A stretch of DNA of 64,000 nt from Staphylococcus aureus. Lineage in GTDB: Bacteria; Bacillota; Bacilli; Staphylococcales; Staphylococcaceae. The stretch covers positions 1,426,001 to 1,490,000 of the forward strand of contig NZ_CP011526.1 of assembly GCF_001027105.1 (NCBI RefSeq), in the 5' to 3' direction. Under the pieces are notes generated by a model. That model saw only the letters and a program-made list of their open reading frames with translations, was not told the origin of the DNA and searched no databases. Every line of letters starts with the position of its first letter. Within the stretch, counting starts at the first letter, position 1. Positions 21,101 to 36,100 of this stretch are shown here, piece after piece. The translations under genes were made by a program, and so were the position numbers.

Positions 21101-24100
21101 TTGTTTCGCTGCATCTTTTGCACGTTGTACATTGTCATTACCATTCAATGCTTGTTTCGCTTCGTTCACACGTTGCATCGCTTGTTCCACTTCAGTTTGA
21201 CTTGCATTGCTGCCATTTGCTTTAGATAAAATACCTTCTGCATGTGAAACCGCATTAGTATAAGCATCTTTCTTAGCTTGATCTGCATCAGTAAAGTTAA
21301 TGCTATTTAATGTCTCAGTTTTATCTTGTAATGCATTGTTTAAGTTAGTCATAGCATTATTCAGATTTTGAGCATTTTGCTTAACATTATTAACTGTTGC
21401 AATATCTGGTGCTTGTTCAACTTGAGTTGTTAGCGCTTGTTTTTGAGCATCATTTAAATGATCTAGTGTACCAAGTGTTGTCTTAGCATCTTGTTTGGCA
21501 TCAGCTAATTTTTGATTACCGTTAAGTGCTTGATTTGTGTCATTCACTTTAGTTAATGCTTGTTGAATTGTATTTGGATCCATTGTTGGATTTGTTGTTT
21601 GTTTTAACAATTCTTCTGCTTTTGTTACTGCATTATCATATGCTGTTTGCTTGTCAGTATCAGCATCGTGATAGTTCTCGCTACCTTTAATTTGTGCTTT
21701 ATTCGCAATACCTTGTTTCAATTGTGTCATCGCGTCATTAAGCGTTGTCGCCGCTTGTTGAATAGCATTGACGTTTGGTACAAGTGTTGCTTGCGTGATT
21801 TGTTTGCTGTATTCATCACGTTGCGCTTGGTTTAAGTTTGGCAATTGATCAATAGCATGTTGAACATTTTGTTTCGCCGTTGCTAAGTTTGTATTACCAT
21901 TTAAATCATTTTTAGCTTGCGTAACTTTATTTAACGCTGCAGTAATTTCGCTAGGTGTAACGACAACATCAGGCGTAGCACTAATTAATGCTTCAGCTTT
22001 CGCTACTGCTTGATTATATGCATTTTGCTTATCAGGATCTGCATTGACAAAGTTACCATCAGCTTTTGTTTGTTCTTTATCTGCAATGCCTTGTTTTAAT
22101 TGTGTCATAGCATTGTTTAACTCTTGTGCTGTTTGTTTAACATTGTTTACACCAGCTACAGTAGTTGCATTTTGAACTTGTTGTTTTAATGCGTCTTTTT
22201 GTGCTTGGTTAAGGTCATTAGAGCTATTAATTAATGCTGTTGCTTCGTCTTTTGCATGTTGAACGTTGGCATTACCATTTAATGCTTGTTTTGCAGCATT
22301 AACTTGTTTGATTGCTTGTTCAACTTCAGCTTGTGTTGCATTGCCGCCATTAGCTTTTGAAATGATATTTTCAGCATTTGTAACAGCAGTGTTATATGCT
22401 TGTTGTTTTGCTTGATCTGCATCAGTGAAGTTAACTGTCGCTTTCGTAGCATCTTTGTCAGCTATCGCTTGTTTCAAGTTACCCATCGCTGTATTTAAGT
22501 TTTGCGCATTTTGCTTAATTTGATTTGCTTCATCAACAGTATGCGCGCCATTAATTTGATCAGTAACTGTTTGTTTTTGCGCATTATTTAAGTTATCTAA
22601 TGAACCTAATGATTGTGACGCTTGTTGTTTCGCTGCCTCTAGGTTTTCATTACCATTTAATGCATTTTTAGTTGTGCTTACTTGTCCAGCAGCTTGATTG
22701 ATAACAGTCGGATCTAAAGTTGGACTTGTAGTTTGATCAATAATACCTTGTGCAGTTGTGACAGCATTATTGTACGCATCCTTTTTATTCTGACTTGCAT
22801 CAGTATAATTTTGGTTTTGTTTTGTTGTCGCATTATCTGCAATACTTTGACGTAATTTGTCCATTGCTGCATCAACATTGTTTGCTTTTTGCTCATTACC
22901 TTGTGCTTCTGCAACAGTAGTCGATTGTTGTACCAATTGTTTTAATGCCTCTTTTTGTGCATTTGTTAAATGGCTTAAACCGTCAATTGCTGTATTTGCG
23001 TGTTGTTTAGCTTTTTCAAGGTTTTGAGTACCATTAAGCGCTGCTTTTGTAGCATTCACTTGATTCATAGCTGCTTCAACTTGATCTTTAGGCACGTTCG
23101 TACCTGTAGATTTATTTAAAATATTTTCAGCATTATGAACCGCTTCATTGTATGCATTTTTCTTCTCTGGATCTGCATCTGCAAAGTTTTGACTGCCAAG
23201 TGTAGTGTCTTTATCATTCAAGCTATTTTTCAAGTTACCCATCGCTGTATTCAGTTCCTGAGCGGTTTGAATGGCTTGCGTTACTTCAGCTACAGTGTGC
23301 GCTTGATTGATGTTTCCAGTAACAGCACCTTTTTGTGCATTGTTTAAGTTATCTAACGTAGATAATGTTTGGTTTGCATTGTTTTTAGCATCTGTTACTT
23401 TTCTATCACCATTCAACGCTTGTTTCGTAGTTGTTACAGTTGAAAGTGCTGCTTCAACTTGTGATTGGTTCGCATTTGTACCATTTGCTTGATTAATAAT
23501 ATTTTCAGCAGCAGTTACCGCATTGTTGTATGCTGTTTGTTTTTCTGGATCTGCATCTGTAAAGTTAACACTTTGTTTCACTTGATCTTTGTCTTGGATT
23601 CCGTTGATTAAACGTTCCATTGCTTGATCTAATTGTTCAGCTTTAGTTTTCACTTGATTTACTGTGCTAATATTTGGTGCATTTGTCACTTGCGTATTTA
23701 AATCTTGCTTTTGAGCATTATTTAAATGACTTAATTGGTTGATGTTAGCAGTCGTTTCTTGCTTTTTATTCGCTAAGTTTTGTGCACCATTAAGCGCAGT
23801 TTTGTTAGTGCTCACTTGATTAGCTGCTTGTGTTACTGCAGATGGATCAAGTGTCGGCTGACTCGTTGCATTAATGATATTTTCAGCATTTGTAACTGCT
23901 GTATTGTATGCATTTTGTTTATCTCTATCTGCATCAACATATGGTTGACTCGCTTTTACATCATCTTTATTCGCAATACTATTTCGAAGTTGATTCATTG
24001 CATTATCAAGATTTGTCGCGTTGTCTTTCACACTTTGAACGCCAGTTACTTGTGTCGCGCTATCAATTTGACCAGTAATACTTTGTTTTTGTGCATCAGA

Positions 24101-27100
24101 TAAATGTGTCATTTGACGTAATGCATCTTTAGCTTGTTGCTTCGCAGTTGCTAAGTTTGTATCACCGTTTAAACCTGTTTCAGCATTATTAACACGTTGT
24201 GTTGCTGCTGTAACATCTGCTGCATTTGTAATCACATTAGGCGAACCATTTACAATGTTTTTCGCAGCATTATATGCATCAGTATAAGCACCTTGCTTAT
24301 CAGGACTCGCGTTAGTGTAATTACCACTAGCTACAATTGTGTCATGATCAGCAATTGCTTGTTTTAATTGATCCATCGCATTATTAAGTGATGTAGCACT
24401 ATTTTTCAGATCAGTTACACCTGATACACGTTGCGCAGCGTTCACTTGTTGTTTTAATGCTGTTTTTTGTGGTGTATTCAAATGTGTCAAGTTATCGATA
24501 GCTTGTATAGCTTCAGTTTTAGCGCGTTGTAAGTTCGCGTCACCGTTCAAAGCATTTTCAGTAGACGTTACACTTTGAATTGCTTGTTCAACAGCTTGCT
24601 TATCTTTATTCGCACCGTGATCTTTATTTAAGTAAGATTCAGCTTGTGTGATAGCATTATCAAATGCTGTTTTCTTAGTTGGATCTGCGTCGATGTAATT
24701 TTCGCTCGCTTTAGTTTGATCTTTATTTGCTATAGCTGATTGTAATCGTTGCATTGCACCATCTAAGTCTTGTGCTTTCGTTTTAACACCATTTACACCG
24801 TTGACTGTTGTTGCGCCTTCGATTTGTGATGTTAAATCTTGTTTTTGTGCATTATTTAAGTGTGTTAATGTACCTAAGTTTGCTTTCGCATCTGATTTTG
24901 CTTGTCTTACATTTGCGTCACCGTTTAAAGCATTCTTAGCAGTCGTTACTTGATTTAATGCAGCTTCAACTTGTGCTTTCGTCATATTTTGACCGTGTGC
25001 TTTATCTAAAATACCTTGAGCATTCGTAACAGCATTTGTGTAAGCATCTTTCTTACCTTGGTCAGCATCTGTAAAGTTCACTTGTTGTTTAACAGTGTTT
25101 TGGTCATTTATACCATTTTGAAGTTGACCCATTGCTGTATTTAATTCATTAGCAGTATTTTGTGCAGCAGTTACGCCTGCTACTGTCGTTGCATTGTCAA
25201 TTTGACTAGTTGCTGCAGTTGATTGCGCATTATTCAAGTTACTATATGAAGCTAATGCACGTTTCGCTGACTCTTTTGCTTGAGCAACTTTATTATCACC
25301 ATTCAAGTCATTTTTAGCTTGATTCAATTGGTTTAGTGCTGCTTGAACTTGTGTTTCATTCGCGTTGCTGCCATTAGCATTAGTAATTGCTTCTGCTTGT
25401 GTAACCGCAGTATCATACGCTTGTTGTTTTGGTTGATCCGCATCTGTGTAATTGACACTACGTTTCGTATTATCCTTTTCAGCAAGTGCATGTTTCAAAT
25501 TACCCATCGCTGTGTTTAACGATGTTGCTTTATTTTTAGCCGCTGTGACAGCTGCAAGATTTGGTGCTTGATCCACTTCAGCATTTGCCGCAGTTCGTTG
25601 TGCATTGTTCAAGTCTGTCAAACGACCGATATCTGATTTCGCAGTTTGTTTTGCTGCTGCTAATTTTTCATCACCGTTCAATGCAGACTTCGCACTGTTC
25701 ACTTGGCTCGCTTTTTGGTTAATTGTATCAGGATTCATTTCAGGGTTATTCGTTGCACTAATAATACCTTCAGCATTAGTTACCGCATCATTGTATGCAT
25801 TTTGTAAATCTGCATTCGCGTCTTGATAATCTTCGCTTGATTTAGTCGCATCTTTAGAAGCAATACTTTGTCTTAATTGATTCATTGCTTGATCTAAAGT
25901 ACCGGCATTAGCTTGAATACCTTGAACACCTGCAACAGTCGTACCACTTTCGATTTGCGATGTTAAGTTTGCTTTTTGAGCATCAGTTAAGTGTGACATT
26001 GTCGCTACTTGTTGTTTAGCTGTGTTCTTCGCTTCATTTAATCGCTCGTCACCATTTAATGCTGTTTTAGCAGTATTCACACGTTGTAATGCTTGTTCAA
26101 CAGCTGCTTTATTGTCATTTGAACCAGCTGTTTTATCTAATAACGTTTTAGCTGCTGTTACAGCGTCATTGTATGCAGTTTGTTTTTCTCTATCTGCATC
26201 AGTATATTTCTGAGCTGCTTTTGTAGCTGCTTCATCATTAATACCATTTTGTAAGTTGCTCATTGCTGTATTTAATTCAGATGCCGTTGTAGACACTTGA
26301 TTTACACCTGCAACTGTTGTCGCACCTTCAATTTGTGATTTCAATGCTTCTTTTTGTGCATTATTAATTGATGTTAGGTTATTCAATGCATTTTTCGCAG
26401 TTGTCTTAGCGTTCGCAACATTTTGATTACCGTTCAATTCGTTTTTAGCACGTTGTACATTTTCTAACGCAGTTTCGACACCGTCTTTTGAAGTATTTGG
26501 ACCTTGTGCTTTATTTAAAATTTGTTCAGCTTGCGTCACTGCATTTGTATATGCATTACGTTTCGCTTCGTCGGCATCAGTGAAGTTAACACCTTGCTTA
26601 ATCGTATTCTGATCTTGAATACCATTTTTCAAGTTCGTCATAGCTGTATTTAATGCATCCGCATTATTTTGTGCTTGTGTTACTTCATTAACATGCGTTG
26701 CACCTTCGATTTGACGTTTCACTGCATCTTTTTGAGCGTCAGTTAAGTCACTTAAGCCGTTCAAATGTTGCTTCGCATTTGTTTGCGCAGTTCTTAAGTT
26801 TTCTTGACCGTTTAACGCTTGTTGTTTAGCTGTCACTTGGTCTTTCGCTTGATTAATTTCTTGCGCATTCATTGATGGACTAGTTGTTTGACCAATGATT
26901 GCTTTTGCTGCAGTGACTGCACTGTTGTAGTCAGTTTGTTTGTTTTGACTTGCATCTGTGTAGTTTTGACCTGCTTTAATCGTTGCTTCATTCGCAATGC
27001 TATCTCGTAGACCTTTCATTGCAGTGTTTAATGTTTGTGCATTATCACGAACAGTTTGAACATTTGGCAACGTCGTCGCTTGACCCACTTGTTCTTTAAG

Positions 27101-30100
27101 TTTTGCTTTTTGCGGACCATTTAAAGAAGTTAAACCATCAATTGCAGTGTTAGCATTTTGTTTCGCTACTTCTAAATTATGATTACCGTTTAACTGCGTC
27201 TTAGCATTCGTTACTTGCGTTGCTGCATTTGTAACATCTGCTGGTGTTAACGTTGGTGTTGGTGTACCACTAACGATATTTTCGGCAGCTGTAACTTTTT
27301 CATCATATGCTTGACGTTTATTCGCATCAGCATTGACATAGTTACCACTAGCTTTTGTCTCAGCTTTATCAGCAATGGCACGCTTTAAAGCTGTCATCGC
27401 AGTATTTAATTCAGTCGCAGTATGTTCAACACCATTTGCTGCAGATACACGTCCTGCACTTGTTACTTGTGCTTTTAATGCTTCTTTTTGTTTTGTATTT
27501 AAGTCCGAAGCATTTGTAATCGCTGTGTTAGCAGCCTGTTTCGCACGATCTAAGTTTTGAATACCGTTTAATGCAGTATTTGCTTGTGTAACAGCTTGCA
27601 TTGCTCTTTCAACATCTGCTTTAGGTGTATTACCGCCAGCTGTTTTATTTAAAATAGTTGCTGCTGCATTTACTGCTTGAGAATAAGCAGTTCGTTTAGC
27701 ATCATCAGCATCTTGATAATTTTGACTTTGTAACGTCGTGTCTTTATCACGAATTGATGTTTCTAATTGACCCATAGCACCATCTAATTGTTGCGCTTTG
27801 GCTTTAACTGTATTAACACCTTCAACATTTGTTGCTTGTGTAATTTCATTGTCTAACGCTGTACGTTGTGCATTATTAATGTGTGTTAATGTACCTAACG
27901 TTTGTTTCGCAGCTGCTTTAGCTTCATTTAATTTCGCATCACCGTTCAACGCCGTCTTCGTACTGTTCACATTTTGCAATGCTTGTTCAACTGCTGCTTT
28001 GTCTACATTTTGACCACTAGCTTTTGTTAAAATTGCTTTCGCTGCATTTACTGCTTGATCATAAGCTGATTTCTTACTTGGCTCTGCATCTAGGTATTTC
28101 TGAGTTTGTTTTGTTTGTGTCTCATCATTGATACCATTTTGTAAACTATGCATTGCGTTATTTAATTCTGTTGCTTTTGCAGTTTCTTGATTTACACCAG
28201 CTACTGTTGTTGCACCATCAATGCTACGCGTTAACGCATCTTTTTGTGCATTGTTAATTGATGTTAAGTTATTCAAGTTGTTTTTCGCAGTTGTCTTAGC
28301 TTGAGCTAAGTTTCGCGCACCATTTAATGCCTGTTCTTTAGTTGTCACTTGTGAAGTTACTTGCGTAATAGTATTTGGTTCCATCGTTGGGTTCGATGTT
28401 TGATTAATGATTGCTTTTGCTGCAGTAACTGCACTGTCGTACTCGTTACGATTATTTGGACTTGCGTCAGTGTAGTTTTGACCTGCTTTAATTGTTGCTT
28501 CATTCGCAATACTATCTCTTAAGCCTTTCATCGCTGTATTCAACGTTTGAGAACTATTTTTAACAGTTTGAACACCATCTAATGTAGTTGCACTTTGAAC
28601 TTGTTCTTTTAATTTTGCTTTTTGTGCATTATTCAATTGTGCTAAGCCGTCAATTGTATTGTTGGCATGCTCTTTCGCTACACGTAAGTTGTTATCACCA
28701 TTTAATGCTGTTTTAGCCGCATTGACTTGTGATGCCGCACTATTTACGTCATTGACTGTTAATGTCGCATTCGGTGTACCACTAATGATATTTTCAGCGT
28801 TAGTCACTTTTGAATCATACGCTTGACGTTTTTCTTGATCAGCATTGACATAATTACCGCTTGCTTTTGTTCTTTCTTTATCAGCAATAGCTGCTTTAAG
28901 TGCTGTCATCGCACTGTTCAATTCAGTTGCAGTGTGTTGAACGTTATTTGCATCAGATACACGTTGTGCATTGTTAACTTGTGTTTTTAATACATCTTTT
29001 TGTTTTTGGTTTAAGTCATGTGCGTTGTTAATTGTGTTCGTCGCATTTGTTTTAGCTTGAGCTAAGTTTTGTGCACCATTTAACGCTGCTTTTGTTGTAT
29101 TGACTTGATTTGCCATGCCATTAATCGCATTAGCATCCATATTTGGATTGTTCGTTGCATTAATAACACCATTTGCATTATTTACAGCAGTATTGTAATT
29201 ATTTTTGTTGCTGTCAGATGCATCAAGATAATTTTGACTTGTTTTCGTCGTATTATCATTTTGGATACTTGTACGTAATGCACCCATGGCAGTATTTAAC
29301 GTATTACCTTTATCTTTAACACCATTTACACCTGCTACATTTTGCGCTTGTTCAACTTGATGCTTCAAGTTGTCTTTTTGTAATTGTGTTAAGTTAGGTA
29401 AACCATCAATCGTATTTGTTGCTGAAGTTTTCGCATTTCTTAAGTTGTCAGCACCATTTAAAGCCGCTTTCGCTCTTGTAACTGCATTTAATGCATTATC
29501 AACGTCTGCTTTAGATGTGTTACCACCAGTTTGTTTATTTAAAATGCCTTCAGCCGCTGTGACAGCTTGCGTATATGCATTTCGTTTTGATTCATCCGCA
29601 TCAAGATAATTTTGATTTCTTAATGTCGCATCTTTATCATTGATTGAACCTTGTAAGCTATTCATTGCGCCGTCTAATGTATTGGCATTTGTTTTTACAG
29701 TATTAACGCCATCAACAGTCGTCGCTTGATTGATTTGGCCTTCTAAGTCAGTACGTTGTGCATTCGTAATATGGTTTAAAGTGCCTAAGTTTTGTTTAGC
29801 TGCCGCTTTCGCTTCTGCCAGTTTTGCATCACCATTCAATGCATCTTTCGTACTTGTTACTTGTTGTAATGCACGGTCAACTGCTGCTTTATCTGAATTT
29901 GAACCTGTTTGTTTATTTAAAATTGCTTTCGCAGCAGCTACAGCTTGATCATAAGCAGTTTTCTTACTTTGTTCAGCGTCACGATATTTTTGAGTTTGTT
30001 TTGTTGCATTTTCATCATCAATACCATGTTGTAATTGACCCATAGCTGTATTAAGTTCATTTGCAGTTTGTTGGATACTTGTTACATTTGCAACACGTTG

Positions 30101-33100
30101 CGCACTTGTAACTTGTGCTTTTAACGCATCTTTTTGCGCTTTATTTAAGTTAGTAGCACCATCGATGGCATTTGTTGCTGTTTGTTTCGCTTGCGTTAAA
30201 TTATGTGTACCATCTAATGCATTTTTCGTTGATGTCACTTGTGTAGCGATTTGGTTAATTGCATTAGCATCCATATTTGGATTGCTTGTTGCATTAATGA
30301 CACCATTAGCACTATCAACAGCATTGTTATAGTTTGTTTTGTTACGTTCTGTAGCATCAAGATAGTTTTGGCCATTTTTCGTAGCTGTGTTATCTTGTAT
30401 GCTATTTCTTAACGTACCCATAGCACCATTTAATGTGTTGGCACTTGATTTAACAGTATCTACACCTGCAACATTTTGTGCTTGTTGCACTTGTTGTTTC
30501 AATTTATCTTTTTGAGCAGTTGTTAAATGTTGAAGTCCGTTTATAGTAGTGTTTGCATTTGATTTAGCTTGCTCTAAATTATGGTTACCATTTAGGGCAC
30601 CTTTCGCATTAGCAACTTGTGACAACGCGTTTTCAACGGCAGTTTTGTCTAAATTTGATCCACTATTTTTATTTAAAATATTTTCTGCGTTCGTAACGGC
30701 TTGAGTATAAGCAGTTTTCTTATCTGAATCAGCATCATGATAGTTTTCACTTGCTAGTGTATTTGTTTTATCATTAATACCATTTTGCAAGTTAGCCATC
30801 GCTGTATTCAATTGTGTACTCGTATTAGATACAGCTTCAACACCAGCTACAGTTGTTGCTTGATCAATTTTAGTTGTTAAGTCACGTTTTTGTGCATTAT
30901 TAATTGACGTTAAGTTATTTAATGCATTTTTAGCTGCATTCTTCGCATTTGTAACGTTTTGATCACCATTCAATGCATTTTTAGCACTTGAAACATTTTG
31001 AATAGCCGCTTCAACATCTTGTTTAGACGTATTTGCACCTTGCGTTTTATTCAGAATTGCTTCAGCTCTGCTTACCGCATTTGTATACGCATCACGTTTA
31101 GCTTTATCTGCATCAGTAAATTTAACACTTTGTTTAACTGTGTTTTGATCATGGATAGCTTGTTCCAAGTTACCCATTTGCGTATTCAACTCAGTTGCTG
31201 CATTTTTAGTAGCAGTTACCTCACTCACATGACCTGCACGATCAATTTGTGATGAGATGGCAGATTTTTGGTTATTTGTTAAGTGTGATAATGTATTTAA
31301 GTTTTGCTTAGCAGTGTTTTGTGCATTTCTTAAGTTTTCAGCACCGTTTAAACCATTTTTAGCATTATTCACTTGTGTTGTAGCTTGGGTAATCGCACTA
31401 GTATCCATAGTCGGATTGTTAGTTTGATTAATGATACCTTTCGCATTTGACACAGCGCTATTATATGTTGATTGGTTATTCGGACTTGCGTCTGTATAGT
31501 TTTGACTTGTTTTGACTGTTGTTTCGTTAGCAATACTATCTCTTAAGCCTTTCATTGCATTGTTCAATGCTTGTCCATTTGTTTGAACAGTTTGTACGTC
31601 TTCTAATCTATTGGCTTGTCCCACTTGTTCTTTTAATTTAGCTTTTTGAGGTGTATTTAATTGTGTTAATGCATCAATAGCAGTATTGGCGTTTTGTTTT
31701 GCTTCACGTAATCTTTCGTCACCATTTAATTCTTGTTTCGCGCTGTTTACTTGATTAGCTGCAGCTGTTACTTCTGAAGGTGTCGTAACAACCGTTGGCG
31801 TACCGCTAATAATATGTTCAGCATTGGTAACTTTAGTTGTGTAAGCATTTTGTTTAGTGCTATCGGCATTAACATATTTACTGCTTGCTAACGTATTCGT
31901 CTTATCTGCGATGGCATGTTTTAATGTGCCCATTGCCGTGTTCAGTTCAGTCGCATTGTGCTGTACATCTTGTGCATTAGATACGCGTTGAGCACCATTA
32001 GCTTGTGCTTTTAATGCATCTTTTTGTTTTTGATTTAAATCAGATGCGCCATTGATTGCTGTAATCGCTGCTTGTTTCGCATTGTTTAAGTTTTGCGTAC
32101 CATTTAATGCATGTTTCGCATTATTAACATTATTAAGTGCTTGTTCGACTGCTGTTTTCGCTGTATTCGGTCCAGTTTGTTTATTTAAAATGGTTTCGGC
32201 TGCTGATACAGCTTGATTGTATGCATTACGTTTTTGCTCATCAGCATCCAAGAAGTTTTGGCTCGCTAATGTTCCTGACTTATCGTTGATAGCCGTTTGT
32301 AAGTTACCCATAGCACCATCTAAACTATTCGCATTTTGTTTAACAGATTCAACACCAGCTAAGTTTGTAGCTTGTGAAATTTGATTTGTTAAATCATTAC
32401 GTTGAGCTGTAGTGATATGCGTTAAAGTACCTAAATGTTGTTTCGCTGCGTTTTGAGCTGCAATTAATTTTGCATCACCATTCAATGCATCTTTCGCATT
32501 ATTAACACGTTGTAATGCTGCTTCAACTGCATTTTGCGCAGTGTTTGGACCTGTCGATTTATTTAAAATCGCTTTCGCTGCAGTAATAGCATTATCATAC
32601 TCTTGTTGTTTATTTGTATCAGCATCACGATATTTCTCAGATGATTTCACTTGAGATTCGTTGTTAATACCATTCTGTAAGCTAGCCATAGCTTGGTCTA
32701 GATGTTGCGCATTTTGTTTTACAGTATCAACACCACTCACTCTTGTCGCACTAGTAATTTGACTAATCAAATTGTTCTTTTGAGCATCTGTAATACTTGT
32801 CAATGTGTTTAAGTACGTTTTCGCATTTTGTTTTGCAGCAGCTAAGTTTTCATCACCGTTAAGTGCCGTTTTAGAACTATTCACTTGCTCTGCTTTTTGT
32901 GTAATCGTACTTGGATTCATTTCTGGATTACTATTAGCATTAATAATCGTTTCAGCAGCAGCTACTGCGTTGTTATATGCTGTTTGCTTATCATTATTAG
33001 CATCTACGTAATCTTCACTTGCTTTAGTCGCATCTTTGTTGGCAATACTTTGTCTTAACGTATTCATGGCTTGATCTAATGTATTGGCATTTGATTGAAC

Positions 33101-36100
33101 CGTTTGAACACCAGCGACAGTAGTACCACTATTAATTTGGTTTGTTAAATTCGTTTTTTGTGCAGTTGTTAAATGCGTCATATTATTTAACTGCTGTTTT
33201 GCTGTTTGCTTCGCTTGATCTAATAAACGCGTACCATCTAAGTTATTTTTAGCAGAATTCACTTGATTCATCGCTTCAGTAACTTGATCTTTCGTTTTAT
33301 TTTGACCATTTGATTTATTTAAAATATCTTTCGCAGCTTGTACCGCATTTGTGTATGCTGTTTTCTTACTAGGTGTCGCATCTTGATAGTTTTGACTATT
33401 AAGCGTCGTTTGTTCATCATTGATTGCACCTTGCAAGTTACCCATCGCTGTATTTAAATCTGTACCTTGTTGTTTAACAGTATTTACGCCAGCAATATTT
33501 GATGCAGCATTAATTTTAGATTTAACATCTGCTTTTTGTGCATTATTTAAATGTGGTAATGCATCAATTGCTCTTGCAGCATCTGTTTTAGATTGTGCTA
33601 ATTTTTCATAACCATTTAATGCATTTTTATTAGAAGTAACAGCTGAAGTTGCACGATTAACATCATCAACAGACATCGTTGGATTTGTTGTTTGATTAAT
33701 GATTGTTTCGGCACTTGAAACTGCACTGTTATATGCATTTTGTTTAGCTGTATCTGCATCCGCATAATCTTCTGTACGTTTCACTTGATCTTTATCTGCA
33801 ACAGCTTGTCTTAAGTTACCCATTGCACTATTCAAGTTTGTTGCATTTTGCTTAATTGTATTAACTGCATCAATTTGATGCGCACCATTAATTTGCGATT
33901 GTAAGTTTTGACGTTGTGCATTATTTAAATTGTTTAAATGACCTAATGCAGTATTCGCTTCTTGTTTCGCAGCATTTAACTTAGCTTCACCATTCAATGC
34001 ATGTTCTTTACTTGTGACATTTGATAAAGCATTGTTAACATCACTTGGTGTTATAACTGGATGTTGTGCATTACCATTAATAATGTCATTCGCATGGTTG
34101 TATGCATTGTTGTAATCATTTTTCTTATTAGTATCTGCGTTGACATAATTATCACTTTGTACGACTTGGTTATGATTAGCAACGCCACGTTTTAAACCTG
34201 TCATAGCAGTATTTAAGCTTTGAGTCGTTTGTTTAATATCATTTACTGCTTGCACGTTTTGTGCACTATTCACTTGTTGTGTTAATGCATTCTTTTGTGC
34301 TTGGTTTAAATCACTTGCATGCGTAATCGCATTTGTTGCTTCTGTTTTCGCACGTTGTAAGTTTTGTTGACCATCTAAAGCATCTTTCGTCGATTTAACA
34401 GATGCTGCTTTTTGGTTCACTGTGTTAACATCCATCGTTGGATTAGTCGTTTCTCCAATGACACCTTTAGCCGCATTAACTGCATTATCATACGCTTGTT
34501 TATTAGCTGGTGTTGCGTCAGTGTAATTTTGATCTGATTTAATTGTATTATTATCCGCAACACTGTCTTTTAATTTCGTCATCGCAGTATTTAAAGCCGT
34601 AATGTTAGACTTAATTGTTTCAAGCGCAGCATGATTTTGAGCAGCATTAATTTGTTGCGTGAAATTATTTTGTTGTGCTTGGTTTAAGTTAGATGCACCA
34701 TGTAATGTTGTTAACGCTGGCTGTCTATCTAATGTTAAACCTTGACGTGCTGTATTTAATTGATCCTTAGCTTGGTTTGCCTCTGTCACTTTATCATTGA
34801 TATTTTGGACAGTTGGGTTGCCATTCAACACTTGATTAATTTCAGTTAACTTTTGACGCGCTGCTTGTAATTTTTGGTTGTACGCATTTAACGAAGCGGT
34901 CGTCATACCTGTTGTATCCGTTGGTTGATTAATGCTTTGTTCTAATTGCGTTTTCGCAGTTTGAAGCGGCGCTTTATCTGGTGTTAAAGCTTGACGTGCA
35001 TGATCTAAATCAGATTTAGCTTGATTTGCTGTAGACGTATTTGTATTAATTTGTTCTACAGTCGGTGAACCTGCTAATACTTGATTGATTTGTTGAATCT
35101 TATTACGTGCAGCTGTTAACTTCGCATTGTATGCATTTATAGAGTCTTGTGTCATACCAGTTGTACTTGTTTGCGTGTCAATACTATGTTGTAGTTGATT
35201 TTTCGCATTTTCTAAAGGCGCTTTATCGACTGTTAAGCCATTACGTGCTTGATCAAGTGCTGATTTAGCGGCATTCGCTGCTGTCACGTTTTGACGTATT
35301 GTCGCAACATCTGGATGTGAGGCTAATACACGATCAATTTCTTGAATTTTAGTTCTAGCTGCTGAAAGTTTTTCATTAAATGCTGCAATAGATGCGCTTG
35401 TCATACCAGTCGTACTCGTTGGCTGATCAATATCATTTTGCAACTGAGTTTTTGCAGTTTGTAATGGTGCCAAGTCTGGAGTTAATCCAGCAATTGCTTG
35501 TTTTAAGCTATTATATTTTTCTTCTACTTTTGTTTTTTCTGCGGCAATTTGTTGGTCAGTCGCATCACCATTGTTAATAACATTTTGTGCATTTGTTGAT
35601 TCTGTTTGACCCGCACGTTTAGCATTTTCATATGCTTGGATTGATGATTGTGTCATACCATCAGTAGTTACTGATTTATTGATTTCTTCATCAAGTTTCG
35701 TCTTAGCAGTTTTTAAAGCACTATTATCAGCTAAAGGTACTAATTGATTAATTGCTTGCGTTAATCGCTCATTGACACGATTTACATTTGTTAACGCAGA
35801 TTGCACTTCTTGTACTGTTCTTATTGGCTTTTGAATAATAGCATTAGCGCTATTTTTAGCACTTGTTAAGTCACTTTGAAGTGCACGAATCGAATTATTG
35901 TAAGCAGTAATACTTGCCGGCTTCTTACCAGTCGTTGTACCTGTGCGATTCAATTGTTGCACTGCTTGCTCTAAGGCATGTGTATCTGCAGTTAAATCAT
36001 GTTTCGCTTGGTTTAATGCTGTTAATGCGTTATCGACACGATGTTTTTCATCTGAAATTTGTTGTGCAGTTGCATCGCCATTGTCAATAACACGTTGAGC

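Noticed and set aside
15100..34730. Possible CRISPR or satellite array because of regular repeats
   Set aside because: The period is 378 bp, the units are diverged and code in one frame; it is a protein repeat.
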